Shown here one piece after another: positions 32,678 to 39,000 of a DNA stretch of 39,000 bases. The stretch comes from Nanobdellota archaeon (lineage in GTDB: Archaea; Nanobdellota; Nanobdellia; Woesearchaeales; JACPBV01). The stretch spans positions 1 to 39,000 of the forward strand of contig JAHJAV010000107.1 of NCBI GenBank assembly GCA_018813685.1, written 5' to 3'. The notes below the pieces were generated by a model. That model had not been told where the DNA came from. It was given only the letters and a program-made list of their open reading frames with translations, and searched no databases. How positions within the stretch are numbered: the stretch's first letter is position 1; the number at the start of each line of letters is the position of its first letter. The position numbers were made by a program, and so were the translations under genes.

Positions 32678-33080
32678 TTTGTATCATTCTAAGAAAATCA
32701 GCTGTTCTTATTATTTTAATATTGTTATACTCCTTTAGATTTAATAGATGATCATCACCAGAAACAATATAATCCACCTTGCCCTCTTCAGCGCATTCTA
32801 AAACCATATTATCATCTGGGTCTTCTTTTATAATGTCAATTCTTGTTTTAGGGCAGACTATCTGTGATATTCCCAATATCTTTTTAACCTCATCATTAAC
32901 AAAGTCAGTTGGATAATTGAATTTTGCTCTGGATATCACGTCTTTAAATTCATCCAATATTTCTAAAGAAAGAATCAATATTATTTTTCGATTTTTGATT
33001 GACTGTAACAAATTAAACTCATTACCTCTTATAATAGTTGCAGAAACTAATGTATTTGTATCAGTTGTTACCCTTATCAT
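32670..33080 (-). CDS. PIN-domain toxin (VapC-like, COG1569 type)
   Basis: The 136-residue PIN nuclease has its acidic residues in place: D in VTTDTNTLVSA, E in SLEILDEFKDV, D in DPDDNMVLECA and D in VDYIVSGDDHLL. It would cleave RNA when not bound by its antitoxin. It overlaps the upstream AbrB gene by 4 nt and forms a type II toxin-antitoxin pair. The members of this subfamily have poorly studied targets. Confidence 0.87.
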   Translation of the reverse strand: MIRVTTDTNTLVSATIIRGNEFNLLQSIKNRKIILILSLEILDEFKDVISRAKFNYPTDFVNDEVKKILGISQIVCPKTRIDIIKEDPDDNMVLECAEEGKVDYIVSGDDHLLNLKEYNNIKIIRTADFLRMIQNG

Positions 33081-33352
33081 ATTCTCTCTTTTCTATATGC
33101 TTTGATCTCTTTTTTAACATCATCCCTTGTAATTCCTCTCTTTTGTGCTATCTTCCAGGTTTTTGCAAAGACTTTCTCAAACTCTTCCATATCCTTGGCC
33201 TTTTCTAGATTCTTTATTCTTTTTAGGACTATGCTGTCATCCAGGTCGTATACTAAAAACCTTTCTCCTTCTTTAAGATCATTGTTCTGTCTTATGTCCT
33301 GAGGTATTACAACCTGCCCCCTTGAAGTCATCTTGGTTATTTCCATGTTCAT
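33077..33352 (-). CDS. AbrB/MazE-type antitoxin
   Basis: The N-terminal swapped-hairpin domain is MEITKMTSRGQVVIPQDIRQ...EGERFLVYDLDDSIVLKRI, the standard AbrB fold for DNA binding. The helical C-terminus (about 50-91) would neutralise the PIN toxin encoded next. AGGGTGAT gives a ribosome binding site about 6 nt upstream, and a minus-strand TATA box (TTTAAATATA, 33397-33406) stands about 45-54 nt upstream. Autoregulation is expected for this family. Confidence 0.87.
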   Translation of the reverse strand: MNMEITKMTSRGQVVIPQDIRQNNDLKEGERFLVYDLDDSIVLKRIKNLEKAKDMEEFEKVFAKTWKIAQKRGITRDDVKKEIKAYRKERI

Positions 33353-33650
33353 GTTTTAATCACCCTTTACATTAGTAAGAATAGTAAGATTAATCTTATA
33401 TTTAAACTTTATGGTTTGAATACGTAAAACACAGCAGAGTTAGGGAAAGAAGTTGTTTGTTGATTAAAATTTTTGAATACTTCTGGTTTTAGCCTAATAA
33501 TTTAGTGAAAATGTTTTGCGTGATTCTAGAGCGGTAAATTTAATTCAGCCGTTTTTTAACAGCCTGCATTTACCCGCCACAGATTAACCAACCCACCTGC
33601 TTAACAACCTTTATAAATCTTAGTATACCTCACTAGACATAGGGGGCAGT
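33353..33650. other. Intergenic region between the AbrB and dxs promoters
   Basis: About 300 nt with divergent promoters: the AbrB TATA box on the minus strand (33397-33406) and the dxs TATA box on the plus strand (33609-33618). Between them I see no ORF, tRNA or strong repeat. Confidence 0.5.
33609..33618 (+). promoter_or_regulatory. TATA box and ribosome binding site for dxs
   Basis: CTTTATAAAT lies 33-42 nt upstream of the ATG at 33651. Transcription should start near 33640, and GGGGG (33642-33646) stands 4 nt before the ATG as a purine-rich ribosome binding site. Confidence 0.55.
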
Positions 33651-35519
33651 ATGGAAACAGAAACTCATTTTTTAGACATGATAGAATCTCCTAAGGATCT
33701 AAAAGTTCTGAATAGCCAGCAGCTTAGTCTTCTAGCTAATGAGATAAGGAATAAGATCATCACCACAGTTGCAAAAACCGGCGGCCATCTAGCTTCTAGC
33801 CTAGGTGTTGTAGAACTCTCAATTGCATTAAACTATTCATTTAACCTCCCAAAAGACAAAATCGTTTGGGACGTAGGCCACCAAAGTTACGCCCACAAGC
33901 TTCTCACTGGCAGGGCAAAAAGATTCCATACATTAAGGCAGCATAAGGGACTATCTGGCTTTCCAAAAATCTATGAAAGCGAATACGACTCATTTGGTAC
34001 AGGCCACAGCTCAACAGCAATTTCAGCAGCTTTAGGAATTGCAAAAGCAAGAGACCTAAAACAAGAAAACTACAAGGTAATTTCAGTAGTTGGAGATGGC
34101 GCTCTTACAGGGGGGATGGCTTTTGAAGGCCTTAACAACGCAGGCCATCTTAAATCAGATTTAATCGTAGTTCTCAATGACAACAGGATGTCCATCAGCC
34201 AAAATATAGGCGCATTATCTTCTTATCTAAGAAAGATGATAACTCACCCTAAATACAAAGAAACAAGAAAAAAAATAGGCAGCTTCCTAAACAAATGGAG
34301 CAATAAAGCAGCAGAAAGAGCATTTGCACTCGAAGATACCCTAAGGGCAATGTCAGGTCCAGGCTTATTGTTCAAGGAGATGGGATTTAGGTATTTTGGT
34401 CCAATCAACGGCCATGACCTGCAGGCATTAACACGGGTATTCAACAACATAAAAGACATCAAAGGCCCAATATTGGTTCACATAATAACAAAAAAAGGAA
34501 AAGGCTATGCCTATGCAGAAGAAGAAGTCACAAAATTCCATGGAATCAGCCAGTTTAATATTGAAAATGGAGAAAAGATAAAATCAAGTAATCAGATAAC
34601 TTATACAGGTGCTTTCTCAAATGCACTAGTAAAGATGGCAAGAGAAGATAAGAGGGTTATAGCAATCACAGCAGCAATGTCAGCAGGCACAGGATTGGAC
34701 AGATTCTCAAAAGAATTCCCAGATAGGTTCTTCGATGTTGGAATAGCAGAGCAGCACGCTGTTACATTTGCAGCAGGATTGGCAACACAGGGCTTTAAGC
34801 CAGTTGTAGCAATGTATTCTACATTTCTCCAAAGGGCATATGACCAGATTATTCACGATGTATGCCTTCAAAATCTTCCAGTAACCTTTGCAATAGACAG
34901 AGCAGGAATAGTAGGGGAAGACGGCCCTACTCACCATGGTCCATTCGATTTAAGTTTCTTAAGGAACATACCTAATTTAACAATAATGGCGCCAAAAGAC
35001 GAAAACGAATTAGGCCATATGCTTAAAACAGCTTTAGAATTAAATTCACCTGCAGCAATCCGTTATCCAAGGGGTATAGGGGCAGGAGTACAGATACAAA
35101 ATCCATATCATACAATTGAAATAGGCAGCTCTGAAATACTTAAAGAAGGAAAAGACATCTTGATTATTGCAGCAGGCCCGCTTTCATACTTAGCGCTGGA
35201 AGCAGCAAAAGAACTGGAGAAAAAAGGAAAATCCGTATGTGTAATCAACACAAGATTCATCAAGCCGCTTGACGAAAAAACCATCTCAGCTCTGGCAAAA
35301 AAAATAGGGAAGATAATCACAATAGAAGAAAACGCACTAGAAGGCGGTTTTGGCTCAGCAATTTTAGAGCTATTGGAAAAAAACAAGATTAAAGCAAAAG
35401 TAAAAAGAATAGGCATTCCAGATGAATTCATAGAACATGGGCCCCAGGAATTATTAAGAAAAAATATCGGATTGACCAAAAGCAATATATTGTCTGCTGC
35501 TAAAGAGATATTATCATGA
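33651..35519 (+). CDS. dxs: 1-deoxy-D-xylulose-5-phosphate synthase (Dxs)
   Basis: First enzyme of the MEP pathway: pyruvate and glyceraldehyde 3-phosphate give DXP using thiamine diphosphate. The 622-residue protein has ASSLGVVELSIALNYSFN, IVWDVGHQSYAHKLLTGR, the TPP motif GDGALTGGMAFEGLNNAG and the transketolase C-terminal block YPRGIGAG. FDVGIAEQHAVTFAAGLA is the Glu activation loop. It overlaps ispG by 4 nt. Archaea normally lack this enzyme, so it is probably a bacterial acquisition. Confidence 0.96.
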   Translation: METETHFLDMIESPKDLKVLNSQQLSLLANEIRNKIITTVAKTGGHLASSLGVVELSIALNYSFNLPKDKIVWDVGHQSYAHKLLTGRAKRFHTLRQHKGLSGFPKIYESEYDSFGTGHSSTAISAALGIAKARDLKQENYKVISVVGDGALTGGMAFEGLNNAGHLKSDLIVVLNDNRMSISQNIGALSSYLRKMITHPKYKETRKKIGSFLNKWSNKAAERAFALEDTLRAMSGPGLLFKEMGFRYFGPINGHDLQALTRVFNNIKDIKGPILVHIITKKGKGYAYAEEEVTKFHGISQFNIENGEKIKSSNQITYTGAFSNALVKMAREDKRVIAITAAMSAGTGLDRFSKEFPDRFFDVGIAEQHAVTFAAGLATQGFKPVVAMYSTFLQRAYDQIIHDVCLQNLPVTFAIDRAGIVGEDGPTHHGPFDLSFLRNIPNLTIMAPKDENELGHMLKTALELNSPAAIRYPRGIGAGVQIQNPYHTIEIGSSEILKEGKDILIIAAGPLSYLALEAAKELEKKGKSVCVINTRFIKPLDEKTISALAKKIGKIITIEENALEGGFGSAILELLEKNKIKAKVKRIGIPDEFIEHGPQELLRKNIGLTKSNILSAAKEILS

Positions 35520-36565
35520 GAAGAAAAACAAGGCAGGTAAAGGTTGGAAATGTAATTATCGGGGGAGATTCCCCTATATCCATACAAAGCATGTGCAATA
35601 CATTGACTAAAGATGCAGACAAGACAATACAGCAGATTCACAAATTAGAAGAAGTTGGCTGTGAAATAATCAGAGTATCTGTTCCAGATATGGAATCAGC
35701 AAATGCCTTAAAAAAGATAAAAGAAAACATATCGATCCCTTTAGTTGCAGACATTCATTTCGACTACAAATTAGCTTTAGAATCAGCAAGATATGTTGAT
35801 AAATTAAGGATTAACCCAGGAAACATAGGGGATGAAGAAAAGATAAAATTAGTTATAAACGAAGCCAAAAATAGAAACATCCCTATAAGAATTGGAGTCA
35901 ACATGGGATCCTTAGAAAAAGACATTGAAGCAAAATATGGCCTTACAGCAAAAGCATTAGTGGAATCCGCAAAAAAGCACATTCAGCTCTTGGAAAAGCT
36001 TGATTTCTACAATATAATCATTGCATTGAAAGCATCAGATGTTCCCAGAACAATCAAAGCATATAGGATGTTTGCAGAACTGAATGATTATCCGTTGCAT
36101 CTGGGCATTACAGAAGCAGGAACAGGATTCACAGGCGGAATAAAATCAGCAGTTGGAATAGGCGCATTACTAGAACAAGGAATTGGAGACACGCTTAGAG
36201 TATCATTAAGCGCAGACCCAATAGAAGAAGTCAAAGTCGGAAAAGAAATCCTAAAATCATTAAAACTAAGAAGATTCGGAATAGAAGTAACAGCCTGCCC
36301 GACATGCGCAAGAGCTAACTTTGACGTTGCAAAGATAGTATCAGACATAGAAGAAAAGACTCAATCAATAAAAACTCCATTAAATATAGCAGTAATGGGC
36401 TGCGCAGTTAATGGCCCTGGCGAAGCAAAAGAAGCAGACTTGGGAATTGTAGGCGGAAAAGATGGCTGCTTGTTTTATAAAAATGGGGAGATAATTGGAA
36501 AGCTAAGAGAAGATGAAATAATTGATAAAATAATCCATGAAGTAAATTTAATCACTTTAAAGTAG
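35516..36565 (+). CDS. ispG: 4-hydroxy-3-methylbut-2-enyl diphosphate synthase (IspG/GcpE)
   Basis: IspG reduces MEcPP to HMBPP using a [4Fe-4S] cluster. The 349-residue bacterial-type protein has the TIM barrel (IQSMCNTLTKDADKTIQQIHKLEEVGCEIIRVSVPD) and C-terminal ligands CPTC (TACPTCARANFD) and MGCAVNGPGEAKEADLG. Overlap with dxs indicates a dxs-ispG operon. The cluster should come from the IscS/IscU system. Confidence 0.95.
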   Translation: MRRKTRQVKVGNVIIGGDSPISIQSMCNTLTKDADKTIQQIHKLEEVGCEIIRVSVPDMESANALKKIKENISIPLVADIHFDYKLALESARYVDKLRINPGNIGDEEKIKLVINEAKNRNIPIRIGVNMGSLEKDIEAKYGLTAKALVESAKKHIQLLEKLDFYNIIIALKASDVPRTIKAYRMFAELNDYPLHLGITEAGTGFTGGIKSAVGIGALLEQGIGDTLRVSLSADPIEEVKVGKEILKSLKLRRFGIEVTACPTCARANFDVAKIVSDIEEKTQSIKTPLNIAVMGCAVNGPGEAKEADLGIVGGKDGCLFYKNGEIIGKLREDEIIDKIIHEVNLITLK

Positions 36566-36619
36566 ATTTCAAAACTAAATCTCCTCAAAAGAAATAAGCA
36601 GGCATCTAAAACTCGTAAA

Positions 36620-36652
36620 TATCGGATAACCCCCATTTCAACCTATCCGATA
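36620..36652. promoter_or_regulatory. 9-bp inverted repeat upstream of the Fic gene: operator or terminator
   Basis: TATCGGATA (36620-36628) and TATCCGATA (36644-36652) are perfect inverted repeats with a 15-nt spacer. The right arm directly precedes the TATA box TTTTATAAAC (36655-36664). It could be an operator for the Fic protein's HTH, or a hairpin terminating ispG. Confidence 0.5.
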
Positions 36653-36685
36653 CTTTTATAAACTCCATTTAACCCCTATTTTCTT

Positions 36686-37615
36686 ATGTGGGTGGATAAA
36701 GAATTATATGAAAGAATTCTAAGGAAAAAGAAAGAACTCGACAGCTTAAGGCCTTTTTCCAAGGCTTCGCTTAACAGGCTGAAAGGGAATTTTAATATAG
36801 AATCAACCTACAACTCCAACGCAATTGAAGGCAACACACTTACCAAATCTGAAACACGGCTGGTTCTTGAAGAAGGCGTAACCATTGGCGGCAAGTCAAT
36901 GAGGGAGCATTTTGAGGCAATAAACCACAAAGAGGCAATAGATTTTATAGAGTCTGTTGTAAATGATAAAAAAAAGATAAGCAAGGAAACAATCTGCAGG
37001 ATAAATGGTTTAATCTTAAATAACATAGAAGATGATGAAAAAGGAGTTTATAGGTTAAGAAAAGTGCATATCGAAGGAGCGTCTTTTATCCCCCCAATGC
37101 CTTCGCTTATTCCAAGGCTTATGGGTGATTTTCTTGGCTGGCTCGAAAAAAACAAAGAAAAGATGAATATAGCTGATTATGCTGCTTTAGCCCATGAGAA
37201 ATTTGTTTTTATTCACCCGTTTATAGATGGCAACGGAAGGTGCGCAAGATTATTGGTTAATCTGCTGCTCATTCAGCAAGGTTATCCCCCAATTGTCATT
37301 TTAAAGGCAGAAAGAAAGAAATATATAAAAACACTTGATGGCGCCCATCAGGAAAAATACACTCCTTTTGTAAATTTCATAGTCCGCAATATAGAGCGTT
37401 CGCTTTCTTTATGGATTGATGCCTTAAAAATACCTGAAAAAGGCAATAATGAAGAATACATTTCACTGACAGAAGCCTCAAAGCTGTGCCCCTACAGCCA
37501 GGAATACTTAAGTTTATTGGCAAGAAAAGGCACTTTGGAAAGCATAAAGATTAAAAGGAATTGGGTAACTACGAGGAAAGCACTAGGGGAATATCTAAAA
37601 AGGAACAAAAAATGA
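36686..37615 (+). CDS. Fic-family AMP transferase with self-inhibitory motif and C-terminal HTH
   Basis: The catalytic motif HPFIDGNGRCAR is complete (H177, D181, N183, R185). An N-terminal inhibitory helix motif (S/T)xxxE(G/N) is seen as SNAIEG (44-49), the class II Fic arrangement in which Glu48 blocks ATP. The C-terminal helix-turn-helix (SLTEASKLCPYSQEYLSLLARKGTL) could bind DNA or a partner. It sits between ispG and dxr, with its own promoter and inverted repeat, and overlaps dxr by 4 nt. Target proteins are unknown. Confidence 0.88.
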   Translation: MWVDKELYERILRKKKELDSLRPFSKASLNRLKGNFNIESTYNSNAIEGNTLTKSETRLVLEEGVTIGGKSMREHFEAINHKEAIDFIESVVNDKKKISKETICRINGLILNNIEDDEKGVYRLRKVHIEGASFIPPMPSLIPRLMGDFLGWLEKNKEKMNIADYAALAHEKFVFIHPFIDGNGRCARLLVNLLLIQQGYPPIVILKAERKKYIKTLDGAHQEKYTPFVNFIVRNIERSLSLWIDALKIPEKGNNEEYISLTEASKLCPYSQEYLSLLARKGTLESIKIKRNWVTTRKALGEYLKRNKK

Positions 37616-38769
37616 AAACCCTCTCAATCTTAGGCTCAACAGGCAGCATAGGAACTCAAACCCTGGACATAGTCAGAATTTTTCCCAATAAATTCAAAGT
37701 AGTTGCACTAACTTGCAATTCTAACATCGAACTATTAAAACAGCAGATAGATGAATTCAAGCCAGAGATTGTTGCAGTATATGATGAAGAAAAAGCAGAT
37801 GAACTAAAAGCAGACATTCCAGTCTACAAAGGCATGGATGGCTTGATAAGAGCAGCAACAATAGGAAAAGCAAACACTATAGTAAACTCATTAGTCGGCT
37901 CCATCGGAGTTATACCCACGATAAAAGCAATTGACAACCTAAAAAATGTAGCATTAGCCAACAAAGAAACCTTAGTTACAGCAGGAGCAATTGTAATGAA
38001 AAAGCTGAGCTCAAGCAAAACAAGCCTGATCCCTATAGATTCAGAGCATTCTGCAATCCTTCAATGCTTGAATGGAGAAAACGTAAATGATGTAAGTAAA
38101 ATAACCCTTACCTGCTCAGGCGGAGCATTCAAAAACAGATCAAAAGGAGAACTAGGTCATGTAAAAGCTGAAGACGCATTAAAACATCCTACATGGAACA
38201 TGGGTGCTAAAATTACAATAGATAGTGCAACCTTTATGAACAAAGGCTTTGAAGTGATAGAAGCCCACTGGCTCTATAACCTTCCTTACTCAAAGATTGA
38301 TGTAGTTATCCATCCTCAAAGCATAGTCCATTCATTGGTTGAATTTAAAGACAAATCAGTTATTGCTCAGCTCGGAATGCCTGATATGAGAATTCCTATA
38401 CAGTATGCATTAAACTATCCACAAAGGATTAAAAATGAATCCCTGCCTCAACTAAACTTAACAGAAATAAAAGAGCTCACATTCAAAGAGCCAGACTTGG
38501 AAAGATTCCCCTGTCTTAAGATGGCTTACGACGTAGGAATCAAAAGTGGAACTCTGCCAGCAGTAATGAACGCAGCAAATGAAATAGCAGTGAAATATTT
38601 CCTTCAGGATAAGATAAGATTTAACGACATCCATAGAATAATCCAGGAAAGCATAGGCCAGCACACTGTAATAACCAATCCAACTATAGATGAGATTATG
38701 GAAATAGACAAAAAAACAAAAGAGGAAACAGAAAAAGAAATTGAAAAAGGTATGTGCATAGCATCCTAA
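37612..38769 (+). CDS. dxr: 1-deoxy-D-xylulose-5-phosphate reductoisomerase (Dxr/IspC)
   Basis: Dxr converts DXP to MEP with NADPH. Start set at ATG 37612 (MKTLSILGSTGSIGTQTLDIV), which overlaps the Fic stop; the track's earlier start lies inside the fic frame. GSTGSIG binds NADPH. Metal and substrate residues appear in IPIDSEHSAI, and SATFMNKGFEVIEAHWLY and NAANEIAVKYFL are diagnostic. It has 385 residues. The last codons (GMCIAS) are encoded by the left arm of a structured repeat, so the natural end may have been altered. Confidence 0.95.
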   Translation: MKTLSILGSTGSIGTQTLDIVRIFPNKFKVVALTCNSNIELLKQQIDEFKPEIVAVYDEEKADELKADIPVYKGMDGLIRAATIGKANTIVNSLVGSIGVIPTIKAIDNLKNVALANKETLVTAGAIVMKKLSSSKTSLIPIDSEHSAILQCLNGENVNDVSKITLTCSGGAFKNRSKGELGHVKAEDALKHPTWNMGAKITIDSATFMNKGFEVIEAHWLYNLPYSKIDVVIHPQSIVHSLVEFKDKSVIAQLGMPDMRIPIQYALNYPQRIKNESLPQLNLTEIKELTFKEPDLERFPCLKMAYDVGIKSGTLPAVMNAANEIAVKYFLQDKIRFNDIHRIIQESIGQHTVITNPTIDEIMEIDKKTKEETEKEIEKGMCIAS

Positions 38770-38879
38770 GGTCAAAATTCCATAAATCAAATATTATCGA
38801 CGAGCGTTGCGAGGGGTTGCTCCATACGGGAACGCAGCTCCTTTACCGCTTCCGTCAAGAATTTTGAAGATGCTATGCA
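38755..38879. repeat. Structured repeat, copy 2 (overlaps the dxr 3' end)
   Basis: Outer stem TGCATAGCATC/GATGCTATGCA (11 bp), then loop CTAAGG opposite a single A, then stem TCAAAATTC/GAATTTTGA (9 bp). Inside, GAGC(GT)TGCG/CGCAGCTC can pair around the core AGGGGTTGCTCCATACGGGAA (38812-38832). Copy 1 inside the MITE has the same order with other stem bases. No terminal repeats like GGCTCTGTAG surround this copy. Confidence 0.75.
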
Positions 38880-39000
38880 TCCATGAGAATTCTTTAGGTT
38901 GAACAAGAAGATTGCTCTTCTCATTCTTCCCTTAATTTGTTTCCGTTACATATTAATAATACCTCTCATATATAAGCTTTTAGGCTTTAAACGACATACA
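38880..39000. other. Right-edge non-coding stretch with a hairpin
   Basis: No ORF is supported. AGAAGA-TTGC-TCTTCT (38906-38921) forms a short hairpin followed by a pyrimidine-rich run (CATTCTTCCCTT). It could terminate dxr. A TATA-like CATATATAAG near the end may serve a gene beyond the window. Confidence 0.35.

Noticed and set aside
35108-35641. 177-residue minus-strand ORF over dxs/ispG
   Set aside because: Shadow of two well-supported genes. Ser/Phe-rich translation without a recognisable domain.
1-39000. CRISPR arrays, tRNA or rRNA genes, replication origin
   Set aside because: No regularly spaced repeats, no tRNA-like cloverleaf with conserved T-loop sequence and no rRNA signatures were seen. 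Small RNAs cannot be excluded by eye.

Overview
The window looks like chromosomal DNA from an AT-rich archaeon, most likely a DPANN lineage of the Woesearchaeota/Pacearchaeota kind (inference). Archaeal signatures are Nop5 and fibrillarin, archaeal SecD/SecF, archaeal-type UMP kinase, a TrmB-type regulator, a TtuA/Ncs6-type tRNA thiolase, and TATA boxes about 25-30 nt upstream of many start codons (leaderless transcripts). Set against that background are many bacterial-type genes: an IscS/IscU pair, MetF plus a cobalamin MetH, and three enzymes of the MEP isoprenoid pathway (Dxs, IspG, Dxr).

Layout. 0-3.4 kb: the end of an unknown gene, then an ArsR regulator-iscS-iscU operon. IscU is split by a 380-residue LAGLIDADG intein placed exactly at its first cluster-ligand cysteine. 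3.4-3.8 kb: a non-coding stretch full of inverted repeats. 3.8-9.1 kb: ZIP metal transporter, frameshifted SemiSWEET, tRNA thiolase, metF, metH. 9.2-12.6 kb: an SsuABC/TauABC-like ABC importer divergent from a TrmB-type regulator, with a perfect palindrome between them. 12.6-14.6 kb: a Doc-like protein with a tiny overlapping ORF, then PLP synthase pdxT/pdxS. 14.7-18.6 kb: an unknown protein, the nop5-small ORF-flpA operon, and a soluble histidine kinase. 18.6-24.9 kb: CutA and two complete 2-oxoacid:ferredoxin oxidoreductases (korDABC on +, porCDAB on -) facing each other. 24.95-25.13 kb: a 164-bp non-autonomous mobile element with a 9-bp target duplication. 25.2-33.4 kb: ABC1/UbiB kinase with a phasin-like protein, membrane hydrolase, UMP kinase, two SMR-type transporters, SecD/SecF, transglutaminase, and a PIN/AbrB toxin-antitoxin pair. 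33.6-38.8 kb: dxs-ispG, a Fic protein, dxr.

How the genes connect. The Isc system would supply clusters to IspG, the ferredoxin oxidoreductases and the TtuA-like enzyme; PdxST supplies PLP for IscS. The oxidoreductases suggest an anaerobic, ferredoxin-based metabolism. MetF and MetH suggest folate- and cobalamin-dependent methionine synthesis.

Two observations stand out. First, the intein in IscU makes production of the scaffold depend on protein splicing at the catalytic cysteine. Second, two copies of an apparently undescribed structured element (about 24.97-25.09 kb and 38.755-38.88 kb) share a 6x1 internal loop and a near-identical 21-nt core, while their flanking stems differ in sequence but remain perfectly paired. 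That pattern suggests a conserved RNA or a hairpin-type mobile DNA.
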